In this document: positions 1 through 10,066 of the stretch, piece by piece | Layout: each line of letters opens with the position of its first letter | How positions within the stretch are numbered: position 1 is the first letter of the stretch | Assembly: GCA_021738125.1 (NCBI GenBank) | Contig: JAIPCR010000003.1 | Location: 1 to 60,428, forward strand | Origin: Sulfuritalea sp. | GTDB lineage: Bacteria; Pseudomonadota; Gammaproteobacteria; Burkholderiales; Methylophilaceae | Length of the DNA stretch: 60,428 bases | Reading direction: 5' to 3' | Position numbers and translations under genes: made by a program | The notes under the pieces: generated by a model | What the model was told of the DNA's origin: nothing | The model's database searches: none | What the model saw: the letters and a program-made list of their open reading frames with translations, nothing else

Positions 1-1129
1 CCACCATGCCATGACCTTCAGGTTTCCAATCTCTATATCGATGACTACTATTCCCCAAAGTAAAGTAACCTGGGTCATGAATCGAAAATGGTGGGGGACG
101 CTTACTATTCTCCAGTCCAGCCATAGCAACAAATGGCTTGAAAGTAGACCCTGGCGGATAAATACCGCGAATTGGACGATTCACTAAAGGCTTATCTAAT
201 GATTCATTGAGCAACTTCCAATTATCAACATCAATGCCATCAACAAACAAATTGGGATCGAACGTTGGTTGACTCACATAGCTTAATACTTCTCCGGTTT
301 TTGGGTTAATGGCCACTAATGCACCGCGTCTTTCACCAAAAGCGGTTTCTGCAATTTCTTGTAATTTGCTATCTATCGACAAAATAAGATTGCTACCTGA
401 CACTGGCGAAGAGCTTGACACAATGCGAACTGCGCGTCCATCTGCATCAGTTTCAACTTGCTGAAAACCAGTAGTACCATGTAGCTGATGCTCATAAAAC
501 TGCTCTACACCACTTTTCCCTACATGGTCAGATCCTTTGTAATTAGATAAATCGCCAGATTTCTCAAGATTCACCATATCATTATCATTAATGCGTCCGA
601 TGTATCCAATCATATGCGCCCCAAGCTTACCCAAAGGATAGTGCCTAAATAATCTAGATTTTATTTCTACACCTGGGAAACGATAATGGTTAACAGCAAA
701 GCTTGCTGCCTCAACTTCATTAAGATGTGTGCGTATAGGGATACTTTCAAAGTTACGACTTTCACTTTGTAATTTATTAAACCGCTTCCTATCTAATTTA
801 CTAATTTCAACAAGTTTACTCAACTCCACAATGGTGGCTTCAAGATTATCAACTTTTGAAGGGGTGATTTCTAAGGTATAAACAAAAAAGTTGTGCGCTA
901 ATACAACACCATTTTTATCCATGATTAATCCGCGATTAGCTACAATAGGAACAAGTGAAATTCGATTATTTTCTGCTAGTGTTTGGTAATGCGCGTATTG
1001 CTTAATTTGCAAGTAAGCAAATCGAAAAACCAGTAAGCCAAATAAGCCTAATACCACAAACGCGGTAAAGCCTAATCTCAGCCTAAAGTAATATTGCTCA
1101 TGTTGAAAATTTTTAAGTTCAGAGCGCAT
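1..1129 (-). CDS. mrdA: Penicillin-binding protein 2 (peptidoglycan transpeptidase), C-terminus cut by window edge
   Basis: Transpeptidase that cross-links peptidoglycan during cell elongation, working with MreBCD and RodA at the inner membrane. I read it from an ATG at 1127-1129 (complement), opening MRSELKNFQHEQYYFRLRL. An N-terminal membrane anchor (about residues 19-40) is followed by the dimerisation-type region (NRGLIMDKNGVVLAHN) and the start of the transpeptidase domain. The active-site SxxK motif is visible as PGSTFKP near bases 130-150. The SxN and KTG motifs lie beyond base 1, so about 620-650 residues are expected but only about 376 are present. It is the fourth gene of mreB-mreC-mreD-mrdA, 54 bases after mreD. 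Family assignment is firm; truncation is only an effect of the window. Confidence 0.93.
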   Translation of the reverse strand, partial: MRSELKNFQHEQYYFRLRLGFTAFVVLGLFGLLVFRFAYLQIKQYAHYQTLAENNRISLVPIVANRGLIMDKNGVVLAHNFFVYTLEITPSKVDNLEATIVELSKLVEISKLDRKRFNKLQSESRNFESIPIRTHLNEVEAASFAVNHYRFPGVEIKSRLFRHYPLGKLGAHMIGYIGRINDNDMVNLEKSGDLSNYKGSDHVGKSGVEQFYEHQLHGTTGFQQVETDADGRAVRIVSSSSPVSGSNLILSIDSKLQEIAETAFGERRGALVAINPKTGEVLSYVSQPTFDPNLFVDGIDVDNWKLLNESLDKPLVNRPIRGIYPPGSTFKPFVAMAGLENSKRPPPFSIHDPGYFTLGNSSHRYRDWKPEGHGMV

Positions 1130-1183
1130 GCTTAAATACCAAGCAAGCTGACTTCATGCGCATCATTTTGATAAATAGCAGTA

Positions 1184-1663
1184 TTAATTACCACGGTTGC
1201 GCCCACCTACATCCAAACCAAACAAACCCGCCATAAACCATAATAAAACGCCAGTAATGCTAGGAATAAAATACGTCCAACCCATAAATTGGGCGCCTGC
1301 AAAAGTTTTTATAACTAGCATGATTAGTTGTGAAATAAAAAGCAGTAAAAACACATAGATCAGTTGTTGAGTACTACTAAACAATACTAACCGCTTCTGA
1401 TAAGTGACTGCAAAAAAAGCAGCGATAGTGTAAGCCAATGCATATTGACCAAAAACCCCGCCTGTAGCCAAATCTACAAATAGCCCTACAAGCCATGCTG
1501 TACCAACATTACACAGATTAGGCGCACGTATTAACCAAAATATAATGACAAGCAACATAAAATCTGGACGCATCGTTAACACAAAACCAGAGCACGGCAG
1601 TAGCAATAAAATTAACGCCAATATAATCGACAAATAAATTGACTTGAGCTTATTCGTGGGCAT
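1184..1663 (-). CDS. mreD: Rod shape-determining protein MreD
   Basis: Small integral membrane component of the elongasome that links MreB/MreC to the peptidoglycan synthases. The 159-residue product is almost entirely hydrophobic, with about five membrane segments and the family-typical phrase RPDFMLLVIIFWLIRAP near residue 33. Length is normal (about 160). Its start overlaps the end of mreC by 14 bases, indicating translational coupling. It could be recognised by context alone, since MreD sequences are poorly conserved, but both the sequence and the position agree. Confidence 0.93.
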   Translation of the reverse strand: MPTNKLKSIYLSIILALILLLLPCSGFVLTMRPDFMLLVIIFWLIRAPNLCNVGTAWLVGLFVDLATGGVFGQYALAYTIAAFFAVTYQKRLVLFSSTQQLIYVFLLLFISQLIMLVIKTFAGAQFMGWTYFIPSITGVLLWFMAGLFGLDVGGRNRGN

Positions 1664-2675
1664 TTTTCTTACTCTTTTGATTCAATGGCATCACTTTTAC
1701 TGCCTTTTGAGCATCAATTGGTTTGGGTGCCACTTGCACGTTCTCAGACTGAGTCGTATCGACCGAAGACCCTGATGCTTGTGTTGACGACAACCCAGAT
1801 TCAGCTTGTACGTCAATATGCGGAAGGCTGACTACAAGGACTTGCCTATGGTTTTCAACCCCACCTGTAGGCGTACATATGATGCGAGCAAATGGGGAAT
1901 CCTGAGTAACTTCAATTTTAGTGACAGTTGCTACAGCAAGCCCTGTGGGATAAACGCCATCAATACCTGAAGTAACCAATCTATCACCGCGACGTATGTC
2001 TACATTAGCGGGCAAATAGGGCAAATCTAAGGTGCTATCACGACCATGTCCAAAAGCAATAGCACGCAAGCCATTACGTTCTATCTGAACTGGAATCGCT
2101 AAAGATTTATCAGTAATAAGCGTAACCTCACTACTTAGCGGGTAAACGCGAGTCACTTGACCAATCACACCCTTAGCATCAACCACAGCTTCACCTGCAG
2201 AAATGTTATTTGTTTGCCCACGATTAAGAATAATTTTTCTACTGAACATATCGCGACCTACATGCATAATTTCAGCGGCCACACCACCTTGAACAATCGT
2301 TTTATTGACTTCTAGCAATTGACGAAGATGCTCATTTTCAAGCGCAAGCGTGTTGAGTTTTTGCAGCGCAATATCTTGTTGCAATGCGTACTGCTTTAAC
2401 TGTCTATTTTCATTGAGTAAATAATCATGTGTTGACAGATATTCACTCGCATCACGGTAAAGTTGTGATGGCGTATTCGCTAAAACTTGTAGAGGGTGCA
2501 ATAGCGTTTGCAAGGTTTGTCGGACCGTTAACAGATATTGCAGTCTAGAGTCAGCTGCCATCAAGGCTAAAGATAAAGTTGAAAAAAAAGCGAGGCGCGC
2601 CAAGGCGCTAGGGCCATGCACAAAAAATGCTGGGGCTTGTTGTTGCTCTAATTTGTTATTAAAACGGCGTGCCAT
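1650..2675 (-). CDS. mreC: Rod shape-determining protein MreC
   Basis: Bitopic periplasmic scaffold protein that contacts PBP2 and activates elongation. The 341-residue product has one N-terminal membrane segment (about residues 25-43), a coiled coil (about 70-120), and the two beta-barrel domains of the family (GGVAAEIMHVGRDMFSRKI, then GDRLVTSGIDGVYPTGLAVA). The last 50-60 residues are a disordered Ser/Thr/Gln and Lys-rich tail. No clear ribosome binding site precedes the ATG. It is separated from mreB by 207 bases that hold a perfect palindrome, so its expression may be set apart from mreB. Confidence 0.95.
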   Translation of the reverse strand: MARRFNNKLEQQQAPAFFVHGPSALARLAFFSTLSLALMAADSRLQYLLTVRQTLQTLLHPLQVLANTPSQLYRDASEYLSTHDYLLNENRQLKQYALQQDIALQKLNTLALENEHLRQLLEVNKTIVQGGVAAEIMHVGRDMFSRKIILNRGQTNNISAGEAVVDAKGVIGQVTRVYPLSSEVTLITDKSLAIPVQIERNGLRAIAFGHGRDSTLDLPYLPANVDIRRGDRLVTSGIDGVYPTGLAVATVTKIEVTQDSPFARIICTPTGGVENHRQVLVVSLPHIDVQAESGLSSTQASGSSVDTTQSENVQVAPKPIDAQKAVKVMPLNQKSKKNAHE

Positions 2676-2797
2676 TAGTTAAGCTGTGCTCAATAACTCT
2701 AATTTATTAGAATCACCCTGAAATTTTAATTGGTTAAAATTATAGATTTTAAAACTGCAATCTATGCCTAATGGATTATTCTGATTAAGCCTTTATG

Positions 2798-2827
2798 AAG
2801 TTTAGGCCGTATATACGGCCTAAACTT
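2798..2827. promoter_or_regulatory. Perfect 30-base palindrome between mreB and mreC
   Basis: Each arm is 15 bases, AAGTTTAGGCCGTAT followed directly by its exact reverse complement, with no spacer. As RNA it would fold into a long stem with a tight AU loop on either strand. Only weak T-runs flank it, so it is not a textbook intrinsic terminator. It lies 56 bases after the mreB stop and well before the mreC start. Possible roles are partial transcription termination or processing that keeps MreB in excess over MreCD, or a protein-binding dyad. Confidence 0.6.
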
Positions 2828-2882
2828 TCCTCTACTACAAGCTTATATATTGCACTTAAACTATGTGCAATTAACACTATCT

Positions 2883-3968
<1,086 letters not shown>

Positions 3969-4013
3969 CTAAGTAAATACATAAGCGCAATTTAGGCGCC
4001 CGTAAAATCAAGG

Positions 4014-4019
4014 TATAAT
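4014..4019 (+). promoter_or_regulatory. Probable -10 box of the gatCAB promoter
   Basis: A perfect TATAAT lies in the mreB-gatC divergent region, with a weak TTTAGG 17 bases upstream (3991-3996) as a possible -35 box. It would start transcription near 4026, giving a leader of about 125 bases before gatC. The -35 match is poor, so this rests mostly on the -10 element and the location. Confidence 0.4.
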
Positions 4020-4151
4020 ACCGCATATCTTGTTGAAAATTAAGATGTGATTACAACTTATTACAAAACAACAAACCATAACCCGTCATAGAAATCATAA
4101 ACTAAGGCTCAGCTTACAGGCTGATCCATTTTAATTTTGGATTATTGAAGC

Positions 4152-4466
4152 ATGGCATTAAGTATTGAAGATATTAAAAAAGTCGCGCATTTGGCGCGCA
4201 TTGACATTAGTGACGCCGACGCCAATGCCACGCTCACTAAGCTTACTGGTATTTTAGACTTGATAGAGCAAATGCAAGCCGTTGATACTAAAAGTATTGA
4301 ACCTATGTCGCACTCTCAGGACTTAAATCAACGTTTACGTGATGATGTCGTTACAAAAACCAATCTACGAGATGAATTCCAAAAAAATGCACCCATGCTT
4401 GGCAATGGCTCTAATGAGCAAGCAGTAGCTGACGGTTTATATCTTGTTCCTAAAGTAATTGAATAA
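4152..4466 (+). CDS. gatC: Asp-tRNA(Asn)/Glu-tRNA(Gln) amidotransferase subunit C
   Basis: Small structural subunit that stabilises GatA-GatB in the complex converting mischarged Glu-tRNA(Gln) and Asp-tRNA(Asn) to the correct aminoacyl-tRNAs. The 104-residue product has the family opening [20 protein letters not shown] and the conserved NxLRxD-type segment (QRLRDDVVT). Its stop is 2 bases from the gatA start, so gatC-gatA-gatB are co-translated. Confidence 0.96.
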   Translation: MALSIEDIKKVAHLARIDISDADANATLTKLTGILDLIEQMQAVDTKSIEPMSHSQDLNQRLRDDVVTKTNLRDEFQKNAPMLGNGSNEQAVADGLYLVPKVIE

Positions 4467-4468
4467 TC

Positions 4469-5968
4469 ATGACCAATATAGACCTAACTAATGCTAGCTT
4501 AAAGCAATTTGGTGAGATGCTCCAAAGCAAAAAAATTTCCAGTACCGAATTGACCGAAACTTTTTTAGCTCGCATCAAACAATACAACCCCAATATCAAC
4601 GCTTACATTGCCTTGGATGAAAGCAAAACTTTAGCGCAAGCAAAGGCGGCTGATGCCCTTATTGCATCAGGAAATATTGCACCTTTAACTGGTATCCCCA
4701 TTGCCCAAAAAGATATTTTTTGTGCAAAAGGCTGGCAGACCACTTGTGGTTCTAAAATGCTCGCAAACTTCATTGCCCCCTATGACGCACATGTCATTAG
4801 TCAATTCGATGCTGTCGGCGCTGTCAACTTGGGTAAAACGAATATGGATGAGTTCGCCATGGGCTCTTCAAATGAAACGAGTTACTTTGGCGCTGTTAAA
4901 AATCCGTGGAGTTTTGATCGCGTTCCTGGTGGCAGTAGTGGTGGGAGTGCTGCCGCGGTCGCAGCAAGGCTCTGCGCGGCGGCAACCGGCACTGATACGG
5001 GCGGATCGATTCGACAACCCGCATCACTATGTGGACTGACTGGGTTAAAACCAACATACGGTGTAGTTTCACGTTTTGGCATGATTGCATTTGCTTCATC
5101 GCTAGACCAAGCCGGACCTATGGCGAAAAATGCCGAAGACTGCGCTTTAATGATGAATGTCATGGCGGGCTTTGATGAACGCGATTCCACTAGCTTAAAT
5201 CGCGAAAAAGAAAATTACACAAGAGATTTAAATAAACCACTACATGGCTTAAAAATAGGCTTACCTAAAGAGTTTTTTGCAGAAGGCTTAGATGCCGACG
5301 TTGGCAAGGTGATTGAAACGGCCATCGCTGAATACAAAAAATTAGGCGCCCAAATAGTAGAAGTCTCATTACCAAATACGGGTTTATCTATTCCTGTCTA
5401 CTACGTATTAGCGCCTGCAGAAGCCTCTAGCAATTTGTCGCGCTACGACGGTGTTCGCTACGGGCATCGCACGGCAGAATATACAGATCTAATGGACATG
5501 TATTGCAAGAGCCGCGCCGAAGGCTTTGGTGCTGAAGTAAAGCGCCGCATCTTAATTGGTACTTATGTATTGAGTGCGGGCTATTACGATGCCTATTACC
5601 TAAAGGCGCAACAAATTCGTCGTTTAATTGCACAAGACTTTGTTGAAGCATTTAAACAATGTGATGTCATTATGGGTCCAGCCGCGCCATCAACCGCCTT
5701 TAAAGCAGGCGAAAAAGTAGATGACCCTGTTGCCATGTATTTGCAAGATATTTATACCATCTCTACTAATTTGGCGGGCTTACCAGGCATGAGCGTGCCG
5801 GCCGGTTTTGCCCAAAGTGACGATGGCAAATCGTTACCAGTAGGGTTGCAAATTATTGGCAACTATTTTGATGAAGCGCGCATGCTAAACGTGGCGCATC
5901 AGTATCAAAAAGTAACAGATTGGCATACGCAAGCACCAAATTTAAATATGCCTGAAGGAACAGCATAA
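4469..5968 (+). CDS. gatA: Asp-tRNA(Asn)/Glu-tRNA(Gln) amidotransferase subunit A
   Basis: Amidase subunit that releases ammonia from glutamine and channels it to GatB. It is 499 residues long with the amidase-signature Ser-cisSer-Lys triad in place: lysine in [10 protein letters not shown], the Gly/Ser-rich [16 protein letters not shown], and the catalytic serine in [16 protein letters not shown]. Its TAA overlaps the gatB ATG (TAATG at 5966-5970), a stop-start coupling expected for a 1:1 heterotrimer. Confidence 0.97.
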   Translation: MTNIDLTNASLKQFGEMLQSKKISSTELTETFLARIKQYNPNINAYIALDESKTLAQAKAADALIASGNIAPLTGIPIAQKDIFCAKGWQTTCGSKMLANFIAPYDAHVISQFDAVGAVNLGKTNMDEFAMGSSNETSYFGAVKNPWSFDRVPGGSSGGSAAAVAARLCAAATGTDTGGSIRQPASLCGLTGLKPTYGVVSRFGMIAFASSLDQAGPMAKNAEDCALMMNVMAGFDERDSTSLNREKENYTRDLNKPLHGLKIGLPKEFFAEGLDADVGKVIETAIAEYKKLGAQIVEVSLPNTGLSIPVYYVLAPAEASSNLSRYDGVRYGHRTAEYTDLMDMYCKSRAEGFGAEVKRRILIGTYVLSAGYYDAYYLKAQQIRRLIAQDFVEAFKQCDVIMGPAAPSTAFKAGEKVDDPVAMYLQDIYTISTNLAGLPGMSVPAGFAQSDDGKSLPVGLQIIGNYFDEARMLNVAHQYQKVTDWHTQAPNLNMPEGTA

Positions 5969-7416
5969 TGGAATGGGAAGTCGTTATTGGGTTAGAAACT
6001 CACACCCAACTGCAAACAAATACTAAGATTTTTTCAGGTGCTGCTATCAAATATGGCGCGGAACCTAACACCCAAGCTTGTGAGGTAAGCCTTGCCTTGC
6101 CTGGTGTATTGCCGGTATTAAACAAACAAGCGGTACATTGCGCAATTAAATTTGGTCTAGCGATTAATGCTGAAATTGCACCTCGCTCTGTATTTGCTCG
6201 TAAAAATTACTTTTATCCAGACTTACCTAAAGGCTATCAAATTAGTCAATTTGAGCTACCGGTCGTTGGTAAAGGTGCAGTGACTATACAAGTGCCAGCA
6301 CAAGGTAAACATGCCGCCTATGAAAAAGTAATTAACATTACTCGTGCACATTTAGAAGAAGATGCCGGCAAGTCTGTACATGGTGCAGTTGAGGGCATGA
6401 GTGGCATAGACCTTAACCGAGCAGGTACCCCACTACTAGAAATCGTCACCGAGCCTGACATGCGTTCTGCCGCTGAAGCTGTTGCTTACGCAAAAAAACT
6501 GCATGAGCTTGTGCAGTGGATAGGCATTTGTGATGGCAACATGCAAGAAGGTAGTTTCAGATGCGATGTCAACGTGTCCGTACGTCCTAAAGGTACAGAA
6601 AAACTAGGAACACGACGAGAGATTAAAAACCTCAATTCATTCAAATTCATGCAACAAGCCATTGAATATGAAACCCGCTGGCAAATTGAAACGCTAGAAG
6701 ATGGCGGCAAAATTCAGCAAGCAACCGTGTTATTTAATCCAGATACTGGCGAAACGCGTGCCATGCGCAGTAAAGAAGAAGCAAACGATTATCGCTACTT
6801 CCCAGACCCTGATTTACTGCCTTTAATCATTACCGATGCAGATAAAGCCCGCGTCAGTGCTGATATGCCAGAACTGCCAGAGGCTATGAAAGCTCGCCTA
6901 GAAGCTCAATATGCACTATCAAGTTACGATGCTAGTAGCTTAACAACTTCGCGTGATTTAGCTGATTATTTTGTAGCTGCAGTCCAAGCTGGAGCTGAGC
7001 CTAAACAAACCGCCAACTGGGTAATGGGTAGCGTTTCAGCAAAATTAAATAGTGAAGATAAGGATATCAATGCTTCACCTATTAGCGCACAGCAACTTGC
7101 ACAGCTATTAAAACGTATTGCTGACGGTACAATTTCAAATAATGCCGCTAAGCAAGTGTTTGAAGCAATGTGGGCTAATGAAGGTGACGTAGACAGTATT
7201 ATTGCAGCAAAAGGGCTCAAACAAGAATCTGACAGCGGTGCTATTGAAACCATTATTGATGAAGTGTTAGCTGCGAACGGCGCGATGGTGGAAGAGTTTA
7301 AAGCTGGTAAGGAAAAAGCATTTAATGCGCTTGTTGGTCAAGCTATGAAAGCCTCAAAAGGTAAAGCCAACCCTGCACAAGTCAACGAGATACTGAAGAA
7401 AAAACTTAACGCTTAA
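5968..7416 (+). CDS. gatB: Asp-tRNA(Asn)/Glu-tRNA(Gln) amidotransferase subunit B
   Basis: Kinase/transamidase subunit that phosphorylates the mischarged glutamyl or aspartyl group and amidates it. The 482-residue product opens with [16 protein letters not shown] and carries the GatB signature around [17 protein letters not shown] and the [12 protein letters not shown] segment. The C-terminal YqeY-like tail domain (about residues 330-480) is complete. The end of the gene forms one arm of an inverted repeat shared with pyrE. Confidence 0.97.
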   Translation: MEWEVVIGLETHTQLQTNTKIFSGAAIKYGAEPNTQACEVSLALPGVLPVLNKQAVHCAIKFGLAINAEIAPRSVFARKNYFYPDLPKGYQISQFELPVVGKGAVTIQVPAQGKHAAYEKVINITRAHLEEDAGKSVHGAVEGMSGIDLNRAGTPLLEIVTEPDMRSAAEAVAYAKKLHELVQWIGICDGNMQEGSFRCDVNVSVRPKGTEKLGTRREIKNLNSFKFMQQAIEYETRWQIETLEDGGKIQQATVLFNPDTGETRAMRSKEEANDYRYFPDPDLLPLIITDADKARVSADMPELPEAMKARLEAQYALSSYDASSLTTSRDLADYFVAAVQAGAEPKQTANWVMGSVSAKLNSEDKDINASPISAQQLAQLLKRIADGTISNNAAKQVFEAMWANEGDVDSIIAAKGLKQESDSGAIETIIDEVLAANGAMVEEFKAGKEKAFNALVGQAMKASKGKANPAQVNEILKKKLNA

Positions 7417-7454
7417 CTTTTAGTTTAGCGACTAATTTTAAAATTAAGCGTTAA
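7406..7454. terminator. Possible bidirectional terminator between gatB and pyrE
   Basis: An 11-base perfect inverted repeat (TTAACGCTTAA at 7406-7416 and TTAAGCGTTAA at 7444-7454) spans the convergent gene ends and includes both stop codons. The 27-base loop is AT-rich. There is no strong T-run outside the stem, so function as a terminator is only moderately likely. Confidence 0.4.
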
Positions 7455-8143
7455 TCTACCCCATATTTTTGGCGATAGGCACTGACAGCTTGCAAATTTT
7501 CTTTCATCTCCTGCTGGCTTTGCAAAAAGGTCATTAAATCACTCAGATGTGCAATCGCACATACTGGTATTTGGTTATTTTCAACCACTTCTTGTACAGC
7601 CGATAACTCGCCCAAGCCTTTTTCTTGCCTATCAATGGCAATTGCTACACCACAAGCGCTAGCACCATTAGCAGCTATCAATGCAACAGATTCTCTTACT
7701 GAGGTCCCGGCCGAAATCACATCGTCAATAATAAGAACTCGTCCTTTTAATGGGCTTCCAACAATCACGCCCCCCTCCCCATGATCTTTGGCTTCTTTGC
7801 GGTTGTATGCATAAGGCACATTTCGACCATTTTTAGCGAATGCAATTGCAATGCTGGCGGCCAGGGTGATCCCTTTATATGCGGGGCCAAATAACATATC
7901 AAACTCTATGCCTGAATTGGTAATGGCTGAAGCATAAAATTCGCCTAGCTTCATCAAACTTTCACCATCGTTAAACAAGCCTGCATTAAAAAAATACGGG
8001 CTGATACGTCCGGCCTTTGTTTTGAACTCGCCAAAACGTAACACCTCTTTTTGTACTGCAAATGCTATAAAATCTAGGCTGAATTGAGTTGAGGCAGTTT
8101 GTGGACTCACTACTTTTGTATTGTTTGATGTCATGGTGTTCAT
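7451..8143 (-). CDS. pyrE: Orotate phosphoribosyltransferase
   Basis: Makes orotidine 5'-phosphate from orotate and PRPP in pyrimidine synthesis. The PRPP-binding motif is visible as GRVLIIDDVISAGTSVRES, and the conserved KxGRxSPYFFNAG-type segment reads AGRISPYFFNAGLFN. The product is 230 residues; the first 15-20 (MNTMTSNNTKVVSPQT) look like a non-conserved extension, so an internal ATG (fourth codon) is a possible start. It is convergent with gatB and divergent from the neighbouring exonuclease gene, only 28 bases away. Confidence 0.96.
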   Translation of the reverse strand: MNTMTSNNTKVVSPQTASTQFSLDFIAFAVQKEVLRFGEFKTKAGRISPYFFNAGLFNDGESLMKLGEFYASAITNSGIEFDMLFGPAYKGITLAASIAIAFAKNGRNVPYAYNRKEAKDHGEGGVIVGSPLKGRVLIIDDVISAGTSVRESVALIAANGASACGVAIAIDRQEKGLGELSAVQEVVENNQIPVCAIAHLSDLMTFLQSQQEMKENLQAVSAYRQKYGVD

Positions 8144-8171
8144 TAATTTGTATTAATTGAAGGAATCAGTT

Positions 8172-8960
8172 TTGAAGATTATATCGCTAAACCTAAACGG
8201 CATACGTTCTGCAACCAATAAAGGCGTGCAAACTTGGTTAAAAAAACAAGATGCCGACATTATTTGCATGCAAGAACTCAAGGCACAAGCTACCGACATG
8301 ACTACTGAAATGCTTAACCCATCAGGCTACTATGGCTATTTTCATTATGCAGAGAAAAAAGGTTACAGTGGTGTTGGCATCTATTCAAAGGTGAAGCCCG
8401 ATGCGGTCATTGAAGGCCTAGCCAGTAGCAATCATGGCGTAGCAGACATTGATAGTGAAGGTCGCTACATTGAATGTCAGTTTGGCAAGTTAAGTGTCAT
8501 TTCATTATATTTGCCTTCTGGCTCTAGCGGGGAAGAGCGCCAAGCATTCAAATTTAGCGTCATGTCGAGGTTTATGTTGCACTTACAAACGCTCATTGCC
8601 AGTGGCCGAGAAATTATCATTTGTGGTGACTGGAATATTGCACATAAGGAAGTGGATCTAAAAAACTATAAAGGGAATAAGAAAAATTCCGGCTTTTTAC
8701 CTGAAGAACGCGCTTGGTTAAGCGATTTATTTGATCAAGTAGGCTGGGTAGATGTTTATAGAAAGGTACATCCCCATACCACTGATGAATGCTATACCTG
8801 GTGGAGTAACCGTGGGCAGGCATGGGCCAACAACGTCGGTTGGCGTATCGACTATCAAATAGCCACGCCCCTCATTGCCACCAAAGCAAATGCTGCTAGC
8901 ATCTATAAAGATGAACGATTTAGCGATCATGCGCCACTGATTATTAATTACGACTTTTAG
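8172..8960 (+). CDS. xthA: Exodeoxyribonuclease III family AP endonuclease (first copy)
   Basis: Mg-dependent exonuclease/endonuclease/phosphatase-fold enzyme for base-excision repair at abasic sites. Catalytic motifs are visible: LNLNGIRSA (Asn), MQELKA (metal-binding Glu), ICGDWNIAHKEVDLKN, and FSDHAPLIINYDF at the end. I prefer the TTG at 8172 because AAGGA (8160-8164) sits 7 bases upstream and the protein then begins LKIISLNLNG like its family; an earlier in-frame TTG at 8157 would add five residues. The product is about 262 residues. A second, more standard XthA copy lies at 39.6 kb. Confidence 0.9.
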   Translation: MKIISLNLNGIRSATNKGVQTWLKKQDADIICMQELKAQATDMTTEMLNPSGYYGYFHYAEKKGYSGVGIYSKVKPDAVIEGLASSNHGVADIDSEGRYIECQFGKLSVISLYLPSGSSGEERQAFKFSVMSRFMLHLQTLIASGREIIICGDWNIAHKEVDLKNYKGNKKNSGFLPEERAWLSDLFDQVGWVDVYRKVHPHTTDECYTWWSNRGQAWANNVGWRIDYQIATPLIATKANAASIYKDERFSDHAPLIINYDF

Positions 8961-9146
8961 CTACACTAGCAATCTTAAAATTAGCAAATGACTATCATTA
9001 ACGCTTAAAAACAGTCTAATTTAAACCAAAATGACCTTATACCCCCTAAAAAAAGACATTAAAGATGGTTATATGATTGACGAACAGCGAGAATTAGGAC
9101 AAAGTATCAGTGCTTGTGAAAGCATTTAATTTAAAGGGATGAAAAT
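8961..9146 (+). other. 186-base region upstream of the HU gene
   Basis: An AT-rich stretch that should hold the promoter of the abundant HU protein. I could not assign a convincing -35/-10 pair; a TTGACG occurs at about 9076 without a good partner. The ribosome binding site AAAGGGATGAAAAT directly precedes the start codon. Confidence 0.3.
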
Positions 9147-9419
9147 ATGAATAAATCTGAATTGATTGATGCAATTGCCGCTAGTGCTGGTCTTACTAAA
9201 GCTGCTGCTGGTCGCGCTGTTGATGCAACAACTGCTGCTATTACAGCTGCACTTAAAAAAGGCGATACAGTAACACTCGTTGGCTTTGGTACATTTAAAG
9301 TGACTAAACGTGCCGCTCGCGTTGGCCGCAATCCACGTACTGGTGCTGAATTAAAAATTGCTGCTCGTAAAGCTCCTGGCTTCTCTGCTGGTAAAACATT
9401 GAAAGATGCTGTTAATTAA
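9147..9419 (+). CDS. hupB: HU family DNA-binding protein
   Basis: Histone-like dimeric protein that bends and compacts DNA. The 90-residue product has the full HU fold: [19 protein letters not shown], the GFGTFKV hinge and the DNA-binding arm [17 protein letters not shown] with the conserved Arg-Asn-Pro tip. It stands alone with a strong terminator immediately after. The choice between hupA and hupB names is conventional; single-copy betaproteobacterial HU is usually called HupB. Confidence 0.95.
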   Translation: MNKSELIDAIAASAGLTKAAAGRAVDATTAAITAALKKGDTVTLVGFGTFKVTKRAARVGRNPRTGAELKIAARKAPGFSAGKTLKDAVN

Positions 9420-9438
9420 TTAACTACGCATGTATTTC

Positions 9439-9471
9439 TAGCAAAAGGGAGCGTTATGCTCCCTTTTGCTA
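9439..9471 (+). terminator. Strong intrinsic terminator of hupB
   Basis: A perfect 14-base stem (TAGCAAAAGGGAGC and GCTCCCTTTTGCTA) closes a 5-base loop GTTAT, starting 19 bases after the stop codon. The stem has A-rich and T-rich flanks on the two arms, typical of a Rho-independent terminator. Confidence 0.85.
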
Positions 9472-9520
9472 TTCTGCCCTCCGATTCACCCCATGTAACA
9501 ACACAAACACACCCACCAAA

Positions 9521-9994
9521 ATGATTAAAATCCGCGTAAGCATTACCTTTCTCTGTTTAATGCTTATTACTCAGCTCGCAATGCCCGCTGATTTACCTAA
9601 TACTAAACTGACGACTGGCGACATTGACCCAGCAATTACCCAAAAAAATATTCATACTACTGTTTGCGTCAAAGGATATACCAAGACTGTTAGACCACCT
9701 TCTTATTACACCAATAAGTTAAAAAAGATACAAATTGCTGAATATGGCTATACAGATACCAACCCACTACATTATGAGGAAGATCACCTTATTCCATTAA
9801 GTATTGGAGGTAGCCCTAGTGATCCCAAAAACCTTTGGCCGCAACCAAGATTAAGTGAGTGGAATGCGCAAAGAAAAAATATCTTAGAACTTAAGATTTA
9901 TAAATTGGTATGTGATGGAACAGTGCCATTAGATGTAGCGAGACAATCTTTAGCACATAATTGGATTGACGCTTATAAAAGTTATATACAATAG
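9521..9994 (+). CDS. Secreted HNH-like (beta-beta-alpha-metal) protein
   Basis: The 157-residue product starts with a clear signal peptide (about residues 1-23, cleavage near MPADLP). The mature part has an HNH-like signature: EDHLIPLSIGG (residues 87-97; Asp88-His89 are the candidate catalytic pair), then NLWPQP (104-109) and WNAQRKN (114-120), which resembles the metal-binding half of the fold. Two cysteines (49 and 131) could form a disulfide, fitting a periplasmic location. Related proteins are usually annotated only as hypothetical or HNH endonuclease. Possible roles are nutrient DNA/RNA degradation, handling of incoming DNA, or an inactive fold. Nothing in the neighbouring genes explains it, and I see no immunity gene beside it. 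Confidence 0.7.
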   Translation: MIKIRVSITFLCLMLITQLAMPADLPNTKLTTGDIDPAITQKNIHTTVCVKGYTKTVRPPSYYTNKLKKIQIAEYGYTDTNPLHYEEDHLIPLSIGGSPSDPKNLWPQPRLSEWNAQRKNILELKIYKLVCDGTVPLDVARQSLAHNWIDAYKSYIQ

Positions 9995-10022
9995 CGCACA
10001 CTCATAGCAGAGCCATTAAATA

Positions 10023-10049
10023 GCCTATATAACATCCACAGTCATAGGC
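10023..10049. terminator. Weak hairpin between the HNH-like gene and the symporter
   Basis: GCCTAT and ATAGGC form a 6-base stem around a 15-base loop, followed by ATTTCTT on the plus strand. It lies between convergent genes, where a terminator is expected, but the stem is short and the loop long. Confidence 0.3.
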
Positions 10050-10066
10050 ATTTCTTAAACACTTGC

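Noticed and set aside
4701..5651. Several open frames inside gatA on both strands
   Set aside because: They lie wholly inside a complete, well-conserved gene and show no family features.
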